Of a stretch of DNA of 64,000 nucleotides, positions 38,081 through 47,440 are shown piece after piece. This DNA comes from Aliiroseovarius sediminis (lineage in GTDB: Bacteria > Pseudomonadota > Alphaproteobacteria > Rhodobacterales > Rhodobacteraceae): contig NZ_JALBYP010000035.1 in assembly GCF_022678485.1 (NCBI RefSeq), positions 310,001 through 374,000 of the forward strand, in the 5' to 3' direction. Below the pieces are notes generated by a model, which ran no database searches, had not been told where the DNA came from, and saw only the letters and a program-made list of their open reading frames with translations. Position 1 is the first letter of the stretch; each line of letters opens with the position of its first letter. The position numbers and the translations under genes were made by a program.

Positions 38081-39100
38081 TCATCCACCCCCCCTGCCCG
38101 CGTCGTCGACGCCCTGCTGATGATAAGACCGTACAATGTAAAGCGGACGCTGGCGCACCTCGGTATAGATGCGGCCCACATATTCGCCGATGATGCCCAA
38201 GGCAAACATATTCATCCCGCCAAAAATCAGGATCAAGATCACGGTCGAGGCATAACCGGGCGTATCAACACCGAATAACAACGTCCGGAAAAACAGGAAC
38301 GCGGAATACAGCAACGACCCAACCGCCATGGTCAGACCGATATAGGTCCAGATCCGCAATGGCGTGGTCGAGGCGGCAAAAATACCGTCCAACGCGAGCT
38401 TCCACAGCTTCCAATATGACCACTGGGTTTCGCCAGCCGCGCGGGCGGGGCGGTCATATTCGACCTCGATGGTTTCAAATCCAACCCAGCTGAACAGCGC
38501 CTTGTTGAACCGCGACCGCTCTCCAAGGGCGCAGATGGCGTCCACCACTTCGCGATCCAGCAGGCGGAAGTCGCCGACGCCGGTCGGGATCGGATAGTCG
38601 GCCAAAGCATTGAATAGGCGATAAAACAGACCGGCACTGATGCGCTTTGCCCAAGTATCGGCGTCACGGCGGGCGCGGCGGGCGTTCACCACCTTGGCCC
38701 CGTCGCGCCAGCGGGCGACCATATCCACGATCACTTCCGGGGGGTCCTGCAAATCCACGTCGATCGGGATGGCCGCATCGCCGCGCGCGTGGTTCAGGCC
38801 AGCGGACAATGCGGCCTCTTTCCCGAAATTGCGCGACAGGTTCACCAAGGCGATCTGGGGCCAGTCGTCACGGCAGGCCAGGATCACGCGCTCGGTCGCG
38901 TCGCGGCTGCCGTCATTGACGAATAGGTATTCCACATCCAGATCATCGCCAAGCGGATCCAACGCCTTCGACGTCTGCTCAAGAAACAGGCGAATGCTGT
39001 CTTCTTCGTTGAACACAGGAATGATCAGAGAGATCATCTGCCGCCGCTGCACCCCAGGTTCAGAGTGGTCCAGCACTGTTGTATCTTTCGCCCCTGCCAT
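38081..39100 (-). CDS. GtrB-like polyprenyl-phosphate glycosyltransferase
   Basis: 339 residues, GT2 family with two C-terminal membrane helices (about 231-253 and 266-288), as in bactoprenol glucosyltransferase GtrB / dolichol-phosphate mannose synthase. Motifs: SLIIPVFNEEDS, FVNDGSRDAT, DVDLQDPPE and GVGDFRLLDREVV. Start at 39100 has AAGGCG upstream. Makes a lipid-linked sugar for the adjacent GtrA-glycosyltransferase fusion. Confidence 0.9.
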   Translation of the reverse strand: MAGAKDTTVLDHSEPGVQRRQMISLIIPVFNEEDSIRLFLEQTSKALDPLGDDLDVEYLFVNDGSRDATERVILACRDDWPQIALVNLSRNFGKEAALSAGLNHARGDAAIPIDVDLQDPPEVIVDMVARWRDGAKVVNARRARRDADTWAKRISAGLFYRLFNALADYPIPTGVGDFRLLDREVVDAICALGERSRFNKALFSWVGFETIEVEYDRPARAAGETQWSYWKLWKLALDGIFAASTTPLRIWTYIGLTMAVGSLLYSAFLFFRTLLFGVDTPGYASTVILILIFGGMNMFALGIIGEYVGRIYTEVRQRPLYIVRSYHQQGVDDAGRGGG

Positions 39101-39241
39101 AGTCCTACGCCTTGTAATTGCTATTTGCCGCGTTGGCGCTGCAAACACTCGTCAATTCGCGCAGAATATGATGACGCGAAGTCGCGCTGCAAGCTGCGTT
39201 TGGAATATGATCCGCGATTGCGATGCAGCGCGACGCGTGCG

Positions 39242-41644
39242 CTACGGTTTAACGGTGTGGACGGGGCGTCCTGCGGTCAGGCCGTGAACTTTTGAGACGA
39301 TGGCCTCGGCATCAATCCCATGGTGGCGATACAAGTCGCTGATTGTGCCAGTCTGGCCGAAATGTTCGACGCCCAAGGGGATGGTCCGGTGCCCCACGAC
39401 GCTGCCCAGCCATGCAAGCGTTGCCGGGTGGCCGTCGATGACCGTCACCAGCCTGCAATGCGGTGGCAGGTCCCGCATCAGATGTTCAATATGCGACGTG
39501 GCGCTGGCAATGCCCCGCGCTCGCGCCCGTTGGGCGGCCGTCCACCCAGCGTTCAACCGATCCGACGATGTCACGGCAAGGACACCAATATCGCGCCGAC
39601 CTTCGCCGATAATGCCAGCGGCCTTGATCGCCTCGGGTGCGACGGCCCCTTGGTAGGCAATCACCACCTCGCAATTCGGCCCCGGTTTGCGCAGCCAATA
39701 GGCCCCGTCGATGGCGCCTTGCCGAAACGCCTCGTCATGGCGTTTGCCGGGCTGCTCGATCGGGTTGGTCGTCAGGCGCAGATAGACGCTGCCGCCGGTC
39801 TCGTCACGCAACCATGTGCGTTCGTCCGGGTCTCCTTCGCCGTCGCGTTGCAGATAGTCGAAGGCCCATTCCATGATCACAGCCAATTCGTCCGCGAAGG
39901 CCGGCTCAAACGCCGCCAGCCCGTCCTGCGACATGCCGATCAAAGGCGTGCCGACCGATTGGTGCGCGCCGCCTTCGGGCGCCAGCGTCACACCCGACGG
40001 CGTGCCCACCAGTATGAACCGCGCATCCTGATAACAGGCATAGTTCAACGCATCGAGGCCGCGGCTCACGAACGGATCATAGACCGTGCCGATGGGGATC
40101 AGCCGTTTGCCAAACAGGCTGTGGCTCAGCCCCGCGGCGCCCAGAAGCAGCATCAGGTTCATTTCGGCGATGCCAAGTTCGATATGCTGGCCTTCGGGCG
40201 TGAACTCCCATTTCGCGGTCGAGGGGATGCGGTGTTCAATGAACGCGTCCGCCTGCGCGGTGCGCGCAAACAGCTTGCGCCGGTTCACCCAAGGGCCAAG
40301 GTTCGTCGTCCCCGTCACATCGGGTGAAGTCGTCAAGATCCGCGCCGCCAGATCACTGTCACCTTTGGACAGGTCGTCAAGGATTTTGCCAAACGCCATT
40401 TGGGTCGAGAATTCGCGATCCGAGGAGATTTCTATTGTTGGCACGTCCAGCTTGGCGTCGTTAAACCGCCGGGTGCCCTTGGCGAAGAACGGCACGTCCT
40501 TCAGGAACTTCTTCAGCGCGCCGGGGTCGTCCACGGTGGCGAACGGCTCCCATTCCTCACCTTCGGCCACGCCCATATGGGTCTGCCATTCGGCAAACTG
40601 GGTCTTGTTCATCAGCCCGCCGTGATTGTCCTTGTGGCCCGCAATCGGCGTGCCCCAGCCCTTGATTGTATAGGCCAGAAAACAGGTCGGGCGGTCGTGG
40701 TCGATGGCGGCGAAAATGTCGGCCATCGTCTGAACGCAGTTGCCGCCAAGGTTCTCCATCAACTCGGCCAGTTCTTCGTCCGAGCGTCGGTCGATCAGCG
40801 CGCTGACCTCGCCCTGATCGCCCAGATCATCCATCAGCCGCTTGCGCCATACCGCACCGCCCATAAAGGTCAGCGCCGAGTATTCAGCGTTGGGGCAGGC
40901 GTCGATCCAGTCGCGCAGCGCCTCGCCGCCCGGCTCTGCAAACGCCGCGCGTTGCAACGCGCCGTGTTTGATGCGGACCACGTCCCAGCCGAAGGCATCG
41001 AATATCTTTTCAACCCGTTCAAACAGCCCTTCGCGCACGATCCCGTCAAGCGATTGCCGATTATAGTCGATGATCCACCAAGTGTTGCGCAGATCGTTTT
41101 TCCAGCCCTCTTGCAAGCACTCATAGATGTTGCCCTCGTCCAGCTCTGCATCGCCGACCAGTGCCACCATCCGGCCCATGGGCGCGTCTTTGCCCCATGG
41201 TTTCGCGCCAACATAGTCCTGCACGATCGAGGCAAAGGACGTGATCGCCACACCCAGCCCGACGGACCCGGTCGAGAAGTCCACATCGTCGATGTCCTTG
41301 GTGCGCGAGGGATAACTTTGCACCCCGCCGAAGCCGCGGAAGTTCTCCATCTTCTCGCGGGTCTGATTGCCCATCAGGTATTGCATGGCGTGAAAGATCG
41401 GGCTGGCATGGGGCTTCACCGCAACCCGATCTTCAGGTTTCAGCGTCGTGAAATACAGCGCCGTCATGATCGACACCATTGACGCAGACGACGCCTGATG
41501 CCCGCCGATCTTGATCCCATCCACCTTGGGTCGGACGTGGTTCGCGTGGTGAATCATCCAGTGCGACAACCACAAAAGCCGCTGCTCAATCGTCTGAAGA
41601 TGCTGAAAGTCCGCCCGCTTGGGTAGGGTCGTGCGCGCCGTCAT
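39242..41644 (-). CDS. AceE-type thiamine diphosphate E1 dehydrogenase component
   Basis: 800 residues, homodimeric 2-oxo acid dehydrogenase E1 family (also annotated transketolase or MdeB). TPP-binding motif GDAELDEGN at 164-172 with Asn at 195, IKIGGHQASSASM near the start, and the pyrimidine-domain segment EFTPEGQHIELGIAEMNLM. It is about 85 residues shorter than E. coli AceE, and no E2 or E3 gene is near, so its acceptor is unknown. The known Pseudomonas relative MdeB acts on 2-oxobutyrate. Start has AAAGGAAA upstream. Confidence 0.82.
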   Translation of the reverse strand: MTARTTLPKRADFQHLQTIEQRLLWLSHWMIHHANHVRPKVDGIKIGGHQASSASMVSIMTALYFTTLKPEDRVAVKPHASPIFHAMQYLMGNQTREKMENFRGFGGVQSYPSRTKDIDDVDFSTGSVGLGVAITSFASIVQDYVGAKPWGKDAPMGRMVALVGDAELDEGNIYECLQEGWKNDLRNTWWIIDYNRQSLDGIVREGLFERVEKIFDAFGWDVVRIKHGALQRAAFAEPGGEALRDWIDACPNAEYSALTFMGGAVWRKRLMDDLGDQGEVSALIDRRSDEELAELMENLGGNCVQTMADIFAAIDHDRPTCFLAYTIKGWGTPIAGHKDNHGGLMNKTQFAEWQTHMGVAEGEEWEPFATVDDPGALKKFLKDVPFFAKGTRRFNDAKLDVPTIEISSDREFSTQMAFGKILDDLSKGDSDLAARILTTSPDVTGTTNLGPWVNRRKLFARTAQADAFIEHRIPSTAKWEFTPEGQHIELGIAEMNLMLLLGAAGLSHSLFGKRLIPIGTVYDPFVSRGLDALNYACYQDARFILVGTPSGVTLAPEGGAHQSVGTPLIGMSQDGLAAFEPAFADELAVIMEWAFDYLQRDGEGDPDERTWLRDETGGSVYLRLTTNPIEQPGKRHDEAFRQGAIDGAYWLRKPGPNCEVVIAYQGAVAPEAIKAAGIIGEGRRDIGVLAVTSSDRLNAGWTAAQRARARGIASATSHIEHLMRDLPPHCRLVTVIDGHPATLAWLGSVVGHRTIPLGVEHFGQTGTISDLYRHHGIDAEAIVSKVHGLTAGRPVHTVKP

Positions 41645-41820
41645 CGCGATTTCCTTTAAGCAAAATACGTTGCGCGAAGTCTATCGACATTTCCGCGCGA
41701 TGTCACAGGCGCAGCGATGATGGGCTGTTGATACAACTCGCACACGTGATGACACAGATGAGCGCAATACGGCCACCCAGTGTGTTGAACAGAGGTACAA
41801 CGCTTTCCTGCCGCGTATAT

Positions 41821-42387
41821 TTAGTCGGATTGGTCGCCCTGAACTGGGCGCATCGTGGCAATCAGCTCGGCCACTTTCAGGCCGAATTTCCGCATCTCGG
41901 ACTTGTTCATGATAACGCCGTCCTGCGTCAGATACAGCCAGTCGGTCGCGTCCAGAGTATGACCTCCGGCCTCGGGCGGCAGGACGATCTTGTACCTGAT
42001 CAAGACGGTCGAACCAGATACGACGCCGCGCGCTTCGCCCACGATATCATCGGCGGTGGCGGTAAAAGTGTTATCATCGCCCAGTTTCAGAAACCATTTG
42101 CGGTTCTGCTCGCGCCCGTTGGAATAAACGAACTTTTCCGTCAGAGTACCAGTGTCACCATCCCATTCGCCGACCATCTCGGCGACGAAGCTGTTGGACA
42201 ACTTGCCCTTGGGGCCGAAAATCAGCCCCTCAGAAGCGAAGCTGCCCGACAGATGCTCTTTCAACGAAAATGCCGGGCCGGCTGTATCGGCGTAGTCATC
42301 CGGGCTTTGCGCGCGAAAGCTGAAAAGCATGGTCTTAGCGAAGGTCGCCGCCAAGACCAGCAATAAAAAAGCGGTCAGAAGTTTCAT
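41821..42387 (-). CDS. DUF3833 family protein
   Basis: 188 residues with an N-terminal signal or anchor segment (MKLLTAFLLLVLAATF) and a beta-rich DUF3833 domain (LSGSFASEGLIFGPKGKLSN, LTEKFVYSNGREQNRKW, DWLYLTQDGVIMNKSEM). Function unknown; DUF3833 proteins are recurrent members of RpoE-ChrR/cfa clusters in gammaproteobacteria, as here. Overlaps the MFS gene by four bases (ATGA), last in the five-gene operon. Confidence 0.85.
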   Translation of the reverse strand: MKLLTAFLLLVLAATFAKTMLFSFRAQSPDDYADTAGPAFSLKEHLSGSFASEGLIFGPKGKLSNSFVAEMVGEWDGDTGTLTEKFVYSNGREQNRKWFLKLGDDNTFTATADDIVGEARGVVSGSTVLIRYKIVLPPEAGGHTLDATDWLYLTQDGVIMNKSEMRKFGLKVAELIATMRPVQGDQSD

Positions 42388-43610
42388 TGGATACGCTCCT
42401 TGGTGGGAAGCGCCAGCACAAGGGCGAAAGCGCAGAGTTTCAGGATACAGGGCACGATGGCATAGGCGATGTTTAGGGTGGTCAGGGCCGCGTCGCTGTT
42501 GATTTGGCCGGGCTGAAAGCCGCTTTGCTCAAGCAGCGGCAGAACGGCGAAAGCGGCCAAGGCCAGCCCGAGCTTGCCCGCAAAGGACCAGATGCCGAAC
42601 GCCGCCGATGCGCTTAACCCCGCCCGTGTCAGAACGACCGAGAACATGGCAGGTAAGACGACCATATCAGCCCCAAGTGCCGCACCCGATGCCACGCAGA
42701 TCAGGGCAAATCCGATCAGATTTCCGGGGGCCAGAAACGCTGCGCCGATAAAGCCCAGGATCGCCAGCGGCATAGAAATCACAAGCGTCATTTTCGTGCC
42801 CACGCGTCGGCTCAGTCCCGTCCAGAGCGGCACACTGACCCCCGCGCACAGGAAGAACAAGATCAGAAGCGGCCCGCCCTTTCCCGGCAGTTGCAACCGA
42901 TCTTCGACAAAGAACAGAAACAGCGTAGACGTCACCGCGACCGGCAGACTGTTGACCAGCGCCAGAAGCAAAAGACGCAACGCCCCTGCCCCCGCCAAGC
43001 CGGACAATGACAGCCCCTCGCCCAGCACCGGTTTGCGCTGCCACACGGGAAAGCTGAGCAACGCGACCGTGGCTGCCACAAAACCAAGAAAGCAGCCAAA
43101 GACAGGATAACCCTGCCCACCTGCGCCAAACGCCACGAACGCCGCCGGTGCGATGGCCGCGATCACGACACCCGCCAGCATTCCGCCTTCGCGAAAGGCG
43201 GCAAGGGTCATAAGGTCTTGTTCTCGTGGCGAATACGCGAGCGTCGCGCTGCGCCCATAAAGCAGGATCATGCCAAGGCTATAGGCCGAGAATAGCAGGA
43301 CCAGCACCACCACAAGCCGGGCAACGACTGCCCCGCCGGGCTCAAGCGAGAAGAGGACAGGAAAGCCAACCGCCAACCCGGCAGCCGCCAACATTGCAAA
43401 AAAGCTTTGCGCCTTGGGCCAACGGTCAATCGCCCAGCCCAAAAGCGGATCTTGCACTAGATCGACCAGCCGAATGACCAACAAGATCACGCCGATCACC
43501 CCCAGCCCAATGCCCAGATTAACCGAAGCGAACCGCGGCAGATGAATGTAAAGAGGGATGCCAGCAGCCGCCAGCATCAGTGCATAAAGGCTGACGCGCG
43601 GATAGACCAT
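42384..43610 (-). CDS. MFS transporter of GPH (sugar:cation symporter) type
   Basis: 408 residues, about 12 helices. The segment RLVDLVQDPLLGWAIDRW is the GPH/MFS loop 2-3 signature (normally D-P-x-x-G-x-x-x-D). A homologous transporter sits in the R. sphaeroides RpoE-ChrR-controlled operon. The start touches the stop of the preceding gene (TGAATG). Substrate unknown; given its neighbours a lipid-related compound is conceivable. Confidence 0.85.
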   Translation of the reverse strand: MVYPRVSLYALMLAAAGIPLYIHLPRFASVNLGIGLGVIGVILLVIRLVDLVQDPLLGWAIDRWPKAQSFFAMLAAAGLAVGFPVLFSLEPGGAVVARLVVVLVLLFSAYSLGMILLYGRSATLAYSPREQDLMTLAAFREGGMLAGVVIAAIAPAAFVAFGAGGQGYPVFGCFLGFVAATVALLSFPVWQRKPVLGEGLSLSGLAGAGALRLLLLALVNSLPVAVTSTLFLFFVEDRLQLPGKGGPLLILFFLCAGVSVPLWTGLSRRVGTKMTLVISMPLAILGFIGAAFLAPGNLIGFALICVASGAALGADMVVLPAMFSVVLTRAGLSASAAFGIWSFAGKLGLALAAFAVLPLLEQSGFQPGQINSDAALTTLNIAYAIVPCILKLCAFALVLALPTKERIQ

Positions 43611-44123
43611 TCAAGACCCCAACAGCTTTCGCGTGAAGGATTTGGACCGCGTATTCTCGCCCACGAAAATGCCCATGAAGCGGCGCTTGATCTGTGGGTG
43701 CGACAGGGTGCAAGTGCGTTGGCCGTTGCGCCAGAATGCGACCTTATTGGCACCATCGGACACGGCCAGATAGCGGTCGCCATTGCCGACAGCCTTGAAA
43801 CAGGTATTCAATTGCGCCTCAAGCGGAAGCGCGCCACCGGTACGTTTGAATTCACGCAGCGTTGCTTCGACAAGATCGTATTGGGTCAGGTCACGTAGGT
43901 ATGTCAGCTCGATCCCGAAATTCTGGCTCCAATTCAACGCCGCCCCGCCCACGGTGAACAGCCGTGCCTGATACAGCGGAAAGCCCAGAAAGCGCAGAGT
44001 GGCGGCGCCGCGCACCTCGGCACCCGGAAGGACGGCGGCAGCGGTTTTGCTTTGTGCCAACGCCACCGGCACGCTGGCGCTGACCAACATTGCCGCAGCC
44101 AATATGGCTTTAAGGCCGGGCAT
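43611..44123 (-). CDS. Exported chalcone isomerase-like protein
   Basis: 170 residues. Signal peptide (MPGLKAILAAAMLVSASVPVALA) followed by a chalcone-isomerase-like domain: LRFLGFPLYQARLF, ELTYLRDL, GDRYLAVSDGANKVAFW and RFMGIFVGENTRSKS. Bacterial members of this fold bind fatty acids; this one is probably periplasmic. The start at 44123 is preferred because GGTGGAG precedes it and the signal peptide begins there; ATG 44147 is in frame. Overlaps cfa by 14 bases. Confidence 0.83.
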   Translation of the reverse strand: MPGLKAILAAAMLVSASVPVALAQSKTAAAVLPGAEVRGAATLRFLGFPLYQARLFTVGGAALNWSQNFGIELTYLRDLTQYDLVEATLREFKRTGGALPLEAQLNTCFKAVGNGDRYLAVSDGANKVAFWRNGQRTCTLSHPQIKRRFMGIFVGENTRSKSFTRKLLGS

Positions 44124-45273
44124 GAGCCAACTCCACCTGAACGACATTCGTATGACCCACAGCGAACGAGGCCGCGCAAATCTCTAGATAATACTGCCAG
44201 TTGCGCTGGAACGCCTCGCCATACCCCATTTCGGCGATCTTGCGCTTCTGTTGGGTGAACCGTTCGGCCCAGATGCGACAGGTTTTGGCATAGTCCTGCC
44301 CGAAAGCAAAATTGTCTTGCACCTGAAGCCCGGCCTTTCGCGCCTGTTCGGCGATCACGCTGTCTGACAACAGCATGCCGCCTGGAAAGACATACTGTCG
44401 GATGTAGTCGGACGAGGTCTTGTAAGTCTCGAAAAAGCTGTCTTTGACGGTGATTGCCTGCAACAGCACACGCCCACCTTCGGCAAGGTTCTGTTTCAGA
44501 ACCGCGAAATAGTCGGGCCAGTAGCGCGCACCGACCGCCTCGATCATCTCGATTGAGACGATGTTGTCGTATTTTCCATCAATGTCGCGATAGTCGCGCA
44601 ATTGAATATCGGCCCGCCCATCCAGACGACATTCCGCATAGGAATGTTGGTTGCGCGAGATGGTCACGCCGGTCACATCACGCCCATGGTGGGTTGCATG
44701 TTCGGCAAACCCGCCCCATCCACAGCCGATTTCCAACACCCGTTCTCCCGTCCCAAGTCGGGACAGCGCGCGGGCATTCTTGCGCGTCTGGGCTTCGGTC
44801 AGATCATCGCTGCCATCCATGAACAAGCCGGATGAATAGGTCATGCCTTCGTCCAGCCACAGCTGATAAAATTCGTTCCCAACGTCGTAATGCGACCGAA
44901 TGTTCTTGCGCGACCCCCGGCGGGAATTCGCGCGCAGCATGGTATCGACCAGTCGGAACTTGGCGCGGTTGAACGCGTTTGCGCGGTCATAGGATGCCAA
45001 GTGGTCGCGATTGCGCATGGCCACAGACATCAAGGTTTCAATCGAGGACGTGTCCCACATCCCCTGCACATAGGCCTCGCCCAGTCCAACCTGCCCATGC
45101 GCGGCCATTGCTGATACGGCTGCCCAATCGTGGATTACCATCTCGGCCTCGGCGCCTGATGTGCCGAAATGATGGCTGTCGCCTTCAGGCGTGTGCAGGG
45201 TCAACTGCCCCTCGCGCAAGCGTTCACAGGTGGACAGAAATTCCGACTTCAGGGCTTTGTTCGTCAAACGCAA
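44110..45273 (-). CDS. cfa: Cyclopropane-fatty-acyl-phospholipid synthase family methyltransferase
   Basis: 387 residues. SAM-binding motif EIGCGWGGFAEHA (GCGWGG at 183-188), preceded by RKNIRSHYDVGNEFYQLWLDEGMTYSSG. The bicarbonate-site region SIEMIEAVG and YVFPGGMLLS are conserved. Starts with TTG at 45273 (AAAGGATC upstream); no in-frame ATG precedes residue 45. In R. sphaeroides the homologue in the same context contributes to methylated and furan fatty acids under singlet-oxygen stress. It overlaps the upstream FAD oxidoreductase gene by 50 bases. Confidence 0.93.
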   Translation of the reverse strand: MRLTNKALKSEFLSTCERLREGQLTLHTPEGDSHHFGTSGAEAEMVIHDWAAVSAMAAHGQVGLGEAYVQGMWDTSSIETLMSVAMRNRDHLASYDRANAFNRAKFRLVDTMLRANSRRGSRKNIRSHYDVGNEFYQLWLDEGMTYSSGLFMDGSDDLTEAQTRKNARALSRLGTGERVLEIGCGWGGFAEHATHHGRDVTGVTISRNQHSYAECRLDGRADIQLRDYRDIDGKYDNIVSIEMIEAVGARYWPDYFAVLKQNLAEGGRVLLQAITVKDSFFETYKTSSDYIRQYVFPGGMLLSDSVIAEQARKAGLQVQDNFAFGQDYAKTCRIWAERFTQQKRKIAEMGYGEAFQRNWQYYLEICAASFAVGHTNVVQVELAHARP

Positions 45274-46555
45274 TGTCCGATCCTTTCAGTGAGTGGTCAT
45301 TATTGATCATCCGCACGACCCGCATCGCACTTGCGATGCCGTCTTCGTGAAACCCGTGCCGATGATAGGCCCCGGCAAACCAAGTGCGGTTCATGCCTTG
45401 CATGGCACGCAACTCGTCCTGCGCCTGAAGCGCAGGTTTGTCGAAGACAGGGTGAGCGAATTCGACCTCGTCATAAATCTTGTCCGCTGGAATCGGGGTC
45501 GAGGGGTTCAGGGTCACGAAAAGCGGGTCGCTTTCGGGAATGTTCTGCAACTTGTTCATCCAGTAGGTGACGCCAATCGCTCCGTTTTGCGACCGGTACG
45601 CCCAGCTTGACCAGCACGCCTTGCGCTTTGGCATCTGACCGGGATCGCAATGCAAAACCGCCTTGTTGGGCTGATAGCGGATGCGGCCAAGCGCACTTGC
45701 CTCGGCCTTGGTTGCATCGTCACCCAGCATCGCCAAGGATTGATCCGAATGGCAGGCAAGGATGATGTCGTCATAGCCCTTATCATGGGCGCCGTCGGTC
45801 TGGACCGATACACCATAGGGCATCCGGGCAACCCGCGTCACCGGTGCTCCGACCCGGATATCAACGCCGCGTGTGCGCAGGGCAGCCTCAAGACGTTTGA
45901 CGTATTCGATACTGCCGCCCTTAACAGTCCACCACTGGTGTTCGCCAATCCCGGCCAGCAACGCGTGATTGCGGAAAAACTGAACAAGGGACCGCGCGGG
46001 AAATTGGTCGACATCATCCACGGGTGTCGACCAGATCGCGCCGCACATCGGCATCAGGTAATTATTGCGAAACCAAGGACCAAGTCCGAGCTCATCCACC
46101 AGCTCGCCGATGGTCTTGTCATTGTCTTTCGCGGCCTGTTCCGCGTGCTTACCGAACCGCAGGATATCCGCAATCATCTTGTAATATTGTGGCCGCAGCA
46201 GGTTCCGCTTTTGCGCCGTTATGCATTTCAGATTGCGAAGACCATATTCCAACCGCCCGTCGTCGATACTTGCGCCGAAGCTCATTTCGCTTTTGGTCAC
46301 GGGCACATCAAGGTCGCGAAACAGACGGGTCAAATAGGGGTAGGTAACATAATTGAAAACGATAAACCCGGTATCGACGGGCTGGTCACCATTCTTCCCT
46401 GCGATCACCGTGCGCGCATGGCCACCCAATCTTGGCGCGGCCTCGTAAATCGTGACATCGTGGTGGGGGGACAGATAATAGGCCGCCGACAGGCCCGAAA
46501 TTCCGCCGCCGACGATTGCAATTTTTCGACGCGGCCTGCGCTGTTGGTCAAGCAT
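45224..46555 (-). CDS. FAD-dependent amine-oxidase-like / desaturase-like protein
   Basis: 443 residues. Dinucleotide-binding IAIVGGGISGLSAAYYL at residues ~13-29, followed by IYEAAPRLGGHA, and a C-terminal FAD segment in WFAGAYHRHGFHEDGIASA. It is the COG2907-type oxidoreductase that accompanies cfa in RpoE-ChrR clusters; in R. sphaeroides the neighbours are linked to furan fatty acid synthesis. Start at 46555 has GAGGCA upstream. It is the first gene of the five-gene minus-strand operon, reading from the promoter at 46585-46614. Confidence 0.9.
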   Translation of the reverse strand: MLDQQRRPRRKIAIVGGGISGLSAAYYLSPHHDVTIYEAAPRLGGHARTVIAGKNGDQPVDTGFIVFNYVTYPYLTRLFRDLDVPVTKSEMSFGASIDDGRLEYGLRNLKCITAQKRNLLRPQYYKMIADILRFGKHAEQAAKDNDKTIGELVDELGLGPWFRNNYLMPMCGAIWSTPVDDVDQFPARSLVQFFRNHALLAGIGEHQWWTVKGGSIEYVKRLEAALRTRGVDIRVGAPVTRVARMPYGVSVQTDGAHDKGYDDIILACHSDQSLAMLGDDATKAEASALGRIRYQPNKAVLHCDPGQMPKRKACWSSWAYRSQNGAIGVTYWMNKLQNIPESDPLFVTLNPSTPIPADKIYDEVEFAHPVFDKPALQAQDELRAMQGMNRTWFAGAYHRHGFHEDGIASAMRVVRMINNDHSLKGSDIAFDEQSPEVGISVHL

Positions 46556-46584
46556 TGGTGCCTCATTCTTGTAAATACATGAAA

Positions 46585-46614
46585 GGGTTACGACCGTAAG
46601 ATCAGCTTGGATCA
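46585..46614 (-). promoter_or_regulatory. RpoE-type promoter for the FAD oxidoreductase-cfa operon
   Basis: Minus strand: TGATCC (46614-46609), 18-base spacer, TAACCC (46590-46585). The -35 TGATCC is that reported for the R. sphaeroides singlet-oxygen sigma factor. Start codon lies 29 bases downstream of the -10. Confidence 0.65.
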
Positions 46615-46632
46615 AAAAAACGAAGCAATACT

Positions 46633-46662
46633 TGATCCAATCTCTCATCCTGTCCGTAGAAA
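46633..46662 (+). promoter_or_regulatory. RpoE-type promoter for the DUF1365-SDR operon
   Basis: Plus strand: TGATCC (46633-46638), 18-base spacer, TAGAAA (46657-46662). A start site 6-8 bases after the -10 would fall at the ATG at 46670, which would make the transcript nearly leaderless. Confidence 0.6.
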
Positions 46663-46669
46663 GAGTAAT

Positions 46670-47440
46670 ATGGTTGACCACGTCCAAGCCCAAACGCTGC
46701 ACGCACGGCGCGGCAAGCTAAAGAACGCCTTTAAGTACGGCGTTGATTTTGTGTTGTGCGATTTATCCAGCGATGTTCAACCCGTGCTTCTGTCACGCAA
46801 TCGCTTCAACCTGTGGTCCTTGTGGGACAAACATCACGGCGGGCCACGTGGTGACGGTCGAGGCGTGGATTGGTTTCGCGACGAGCTTGAGGCGCGCGGG
46901 CTGCCCACCGCAGATTGCAACCTTCTGCTGCTGACCCAGCCCAGCTTTCTGGGCATTCATTTCAACCCGGTCAGCTTCTGGATCGCCACCAGCAACGGCA
47001 CACCGCGTGCTTTTATTGCCGAGGTGAACAACACGTTCGGTGACCGGCATTGCTACTTCTGTGCCCATGATGATTTTAGGGCTATTGAAAAACGCGACAC
47101 GATCATTGCCGAAAAGCTGATGCATGTCTCCCCTTTCCAAAAGGTCGAAGGACAATACCGGTTCAACTTTGGTATGACAGACGACGCATTCGACATCCGC
47201 ATTCTATACGAAAATGGCGACGAAGGGCTGTTGGCCACGCTGGTCGGGGATCGGCGCCCGGCCACCAGTGCCTCGCTTGCGTGGGCGGCGCTGCGCAGGC
47301 CATTTGGTGCGGCGCGCGTGGTCGCGTTGATCTATTGGCAGGCATTCATCCTTTACCGAAAACGCGCTCCGTTCAAACGCAAGCCTGCCCCGCCGGACCC
47401 GTTGGTATCTGACAGCAAGACCTTCCGAAGGAGCAAATGA
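46670..47440 (+). CDS. DUF1365 family protein
   Basis: 256 residues, no signal peptide. The family motif block is clear: HARRGKLKNAFKYGVDFVL, LLLTQPSFLGIHFNPVSFW, VNNTFGDRHCYF, MHVSPFQKVEGQYRFNF. Function unknown, but the family co-occurs with cfa-like and FAD enzymes in RpoE-ChrR regulons. The start at 46670 sits 7 bases after the candidate -10. It overlaps the SDR gene by four bases. Confidence 0.9.
   Translation: MVDHVQAQTLHARRGKLKNAFKYGVDFVLCDLSSDVQPVLLSRNRFNLWSLWDKHHGGPRGDGRGVDWFRDELEARGLPTADCNLLLLTQPSFLGIHFNPVSFWIATSNGTPRAFIAEVNNTFGDRHCYFCAHDDFRAIEKRDTIIAEKLMHVSPFQKVEGQYRFNFGMTDDAFDIRILYENGDEGLLATLVGDRRPATSASLAWAALRRPFGAARVVALIYWQAFILYRKRAPFKRKPAPPDPLVSDSKTFRRSK

Noticed and set aside
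40400-41482. 360-codon frame opposite the AceE-type gene
   Set aside because: Antisense shadow of the long E1 gene, no independent support.
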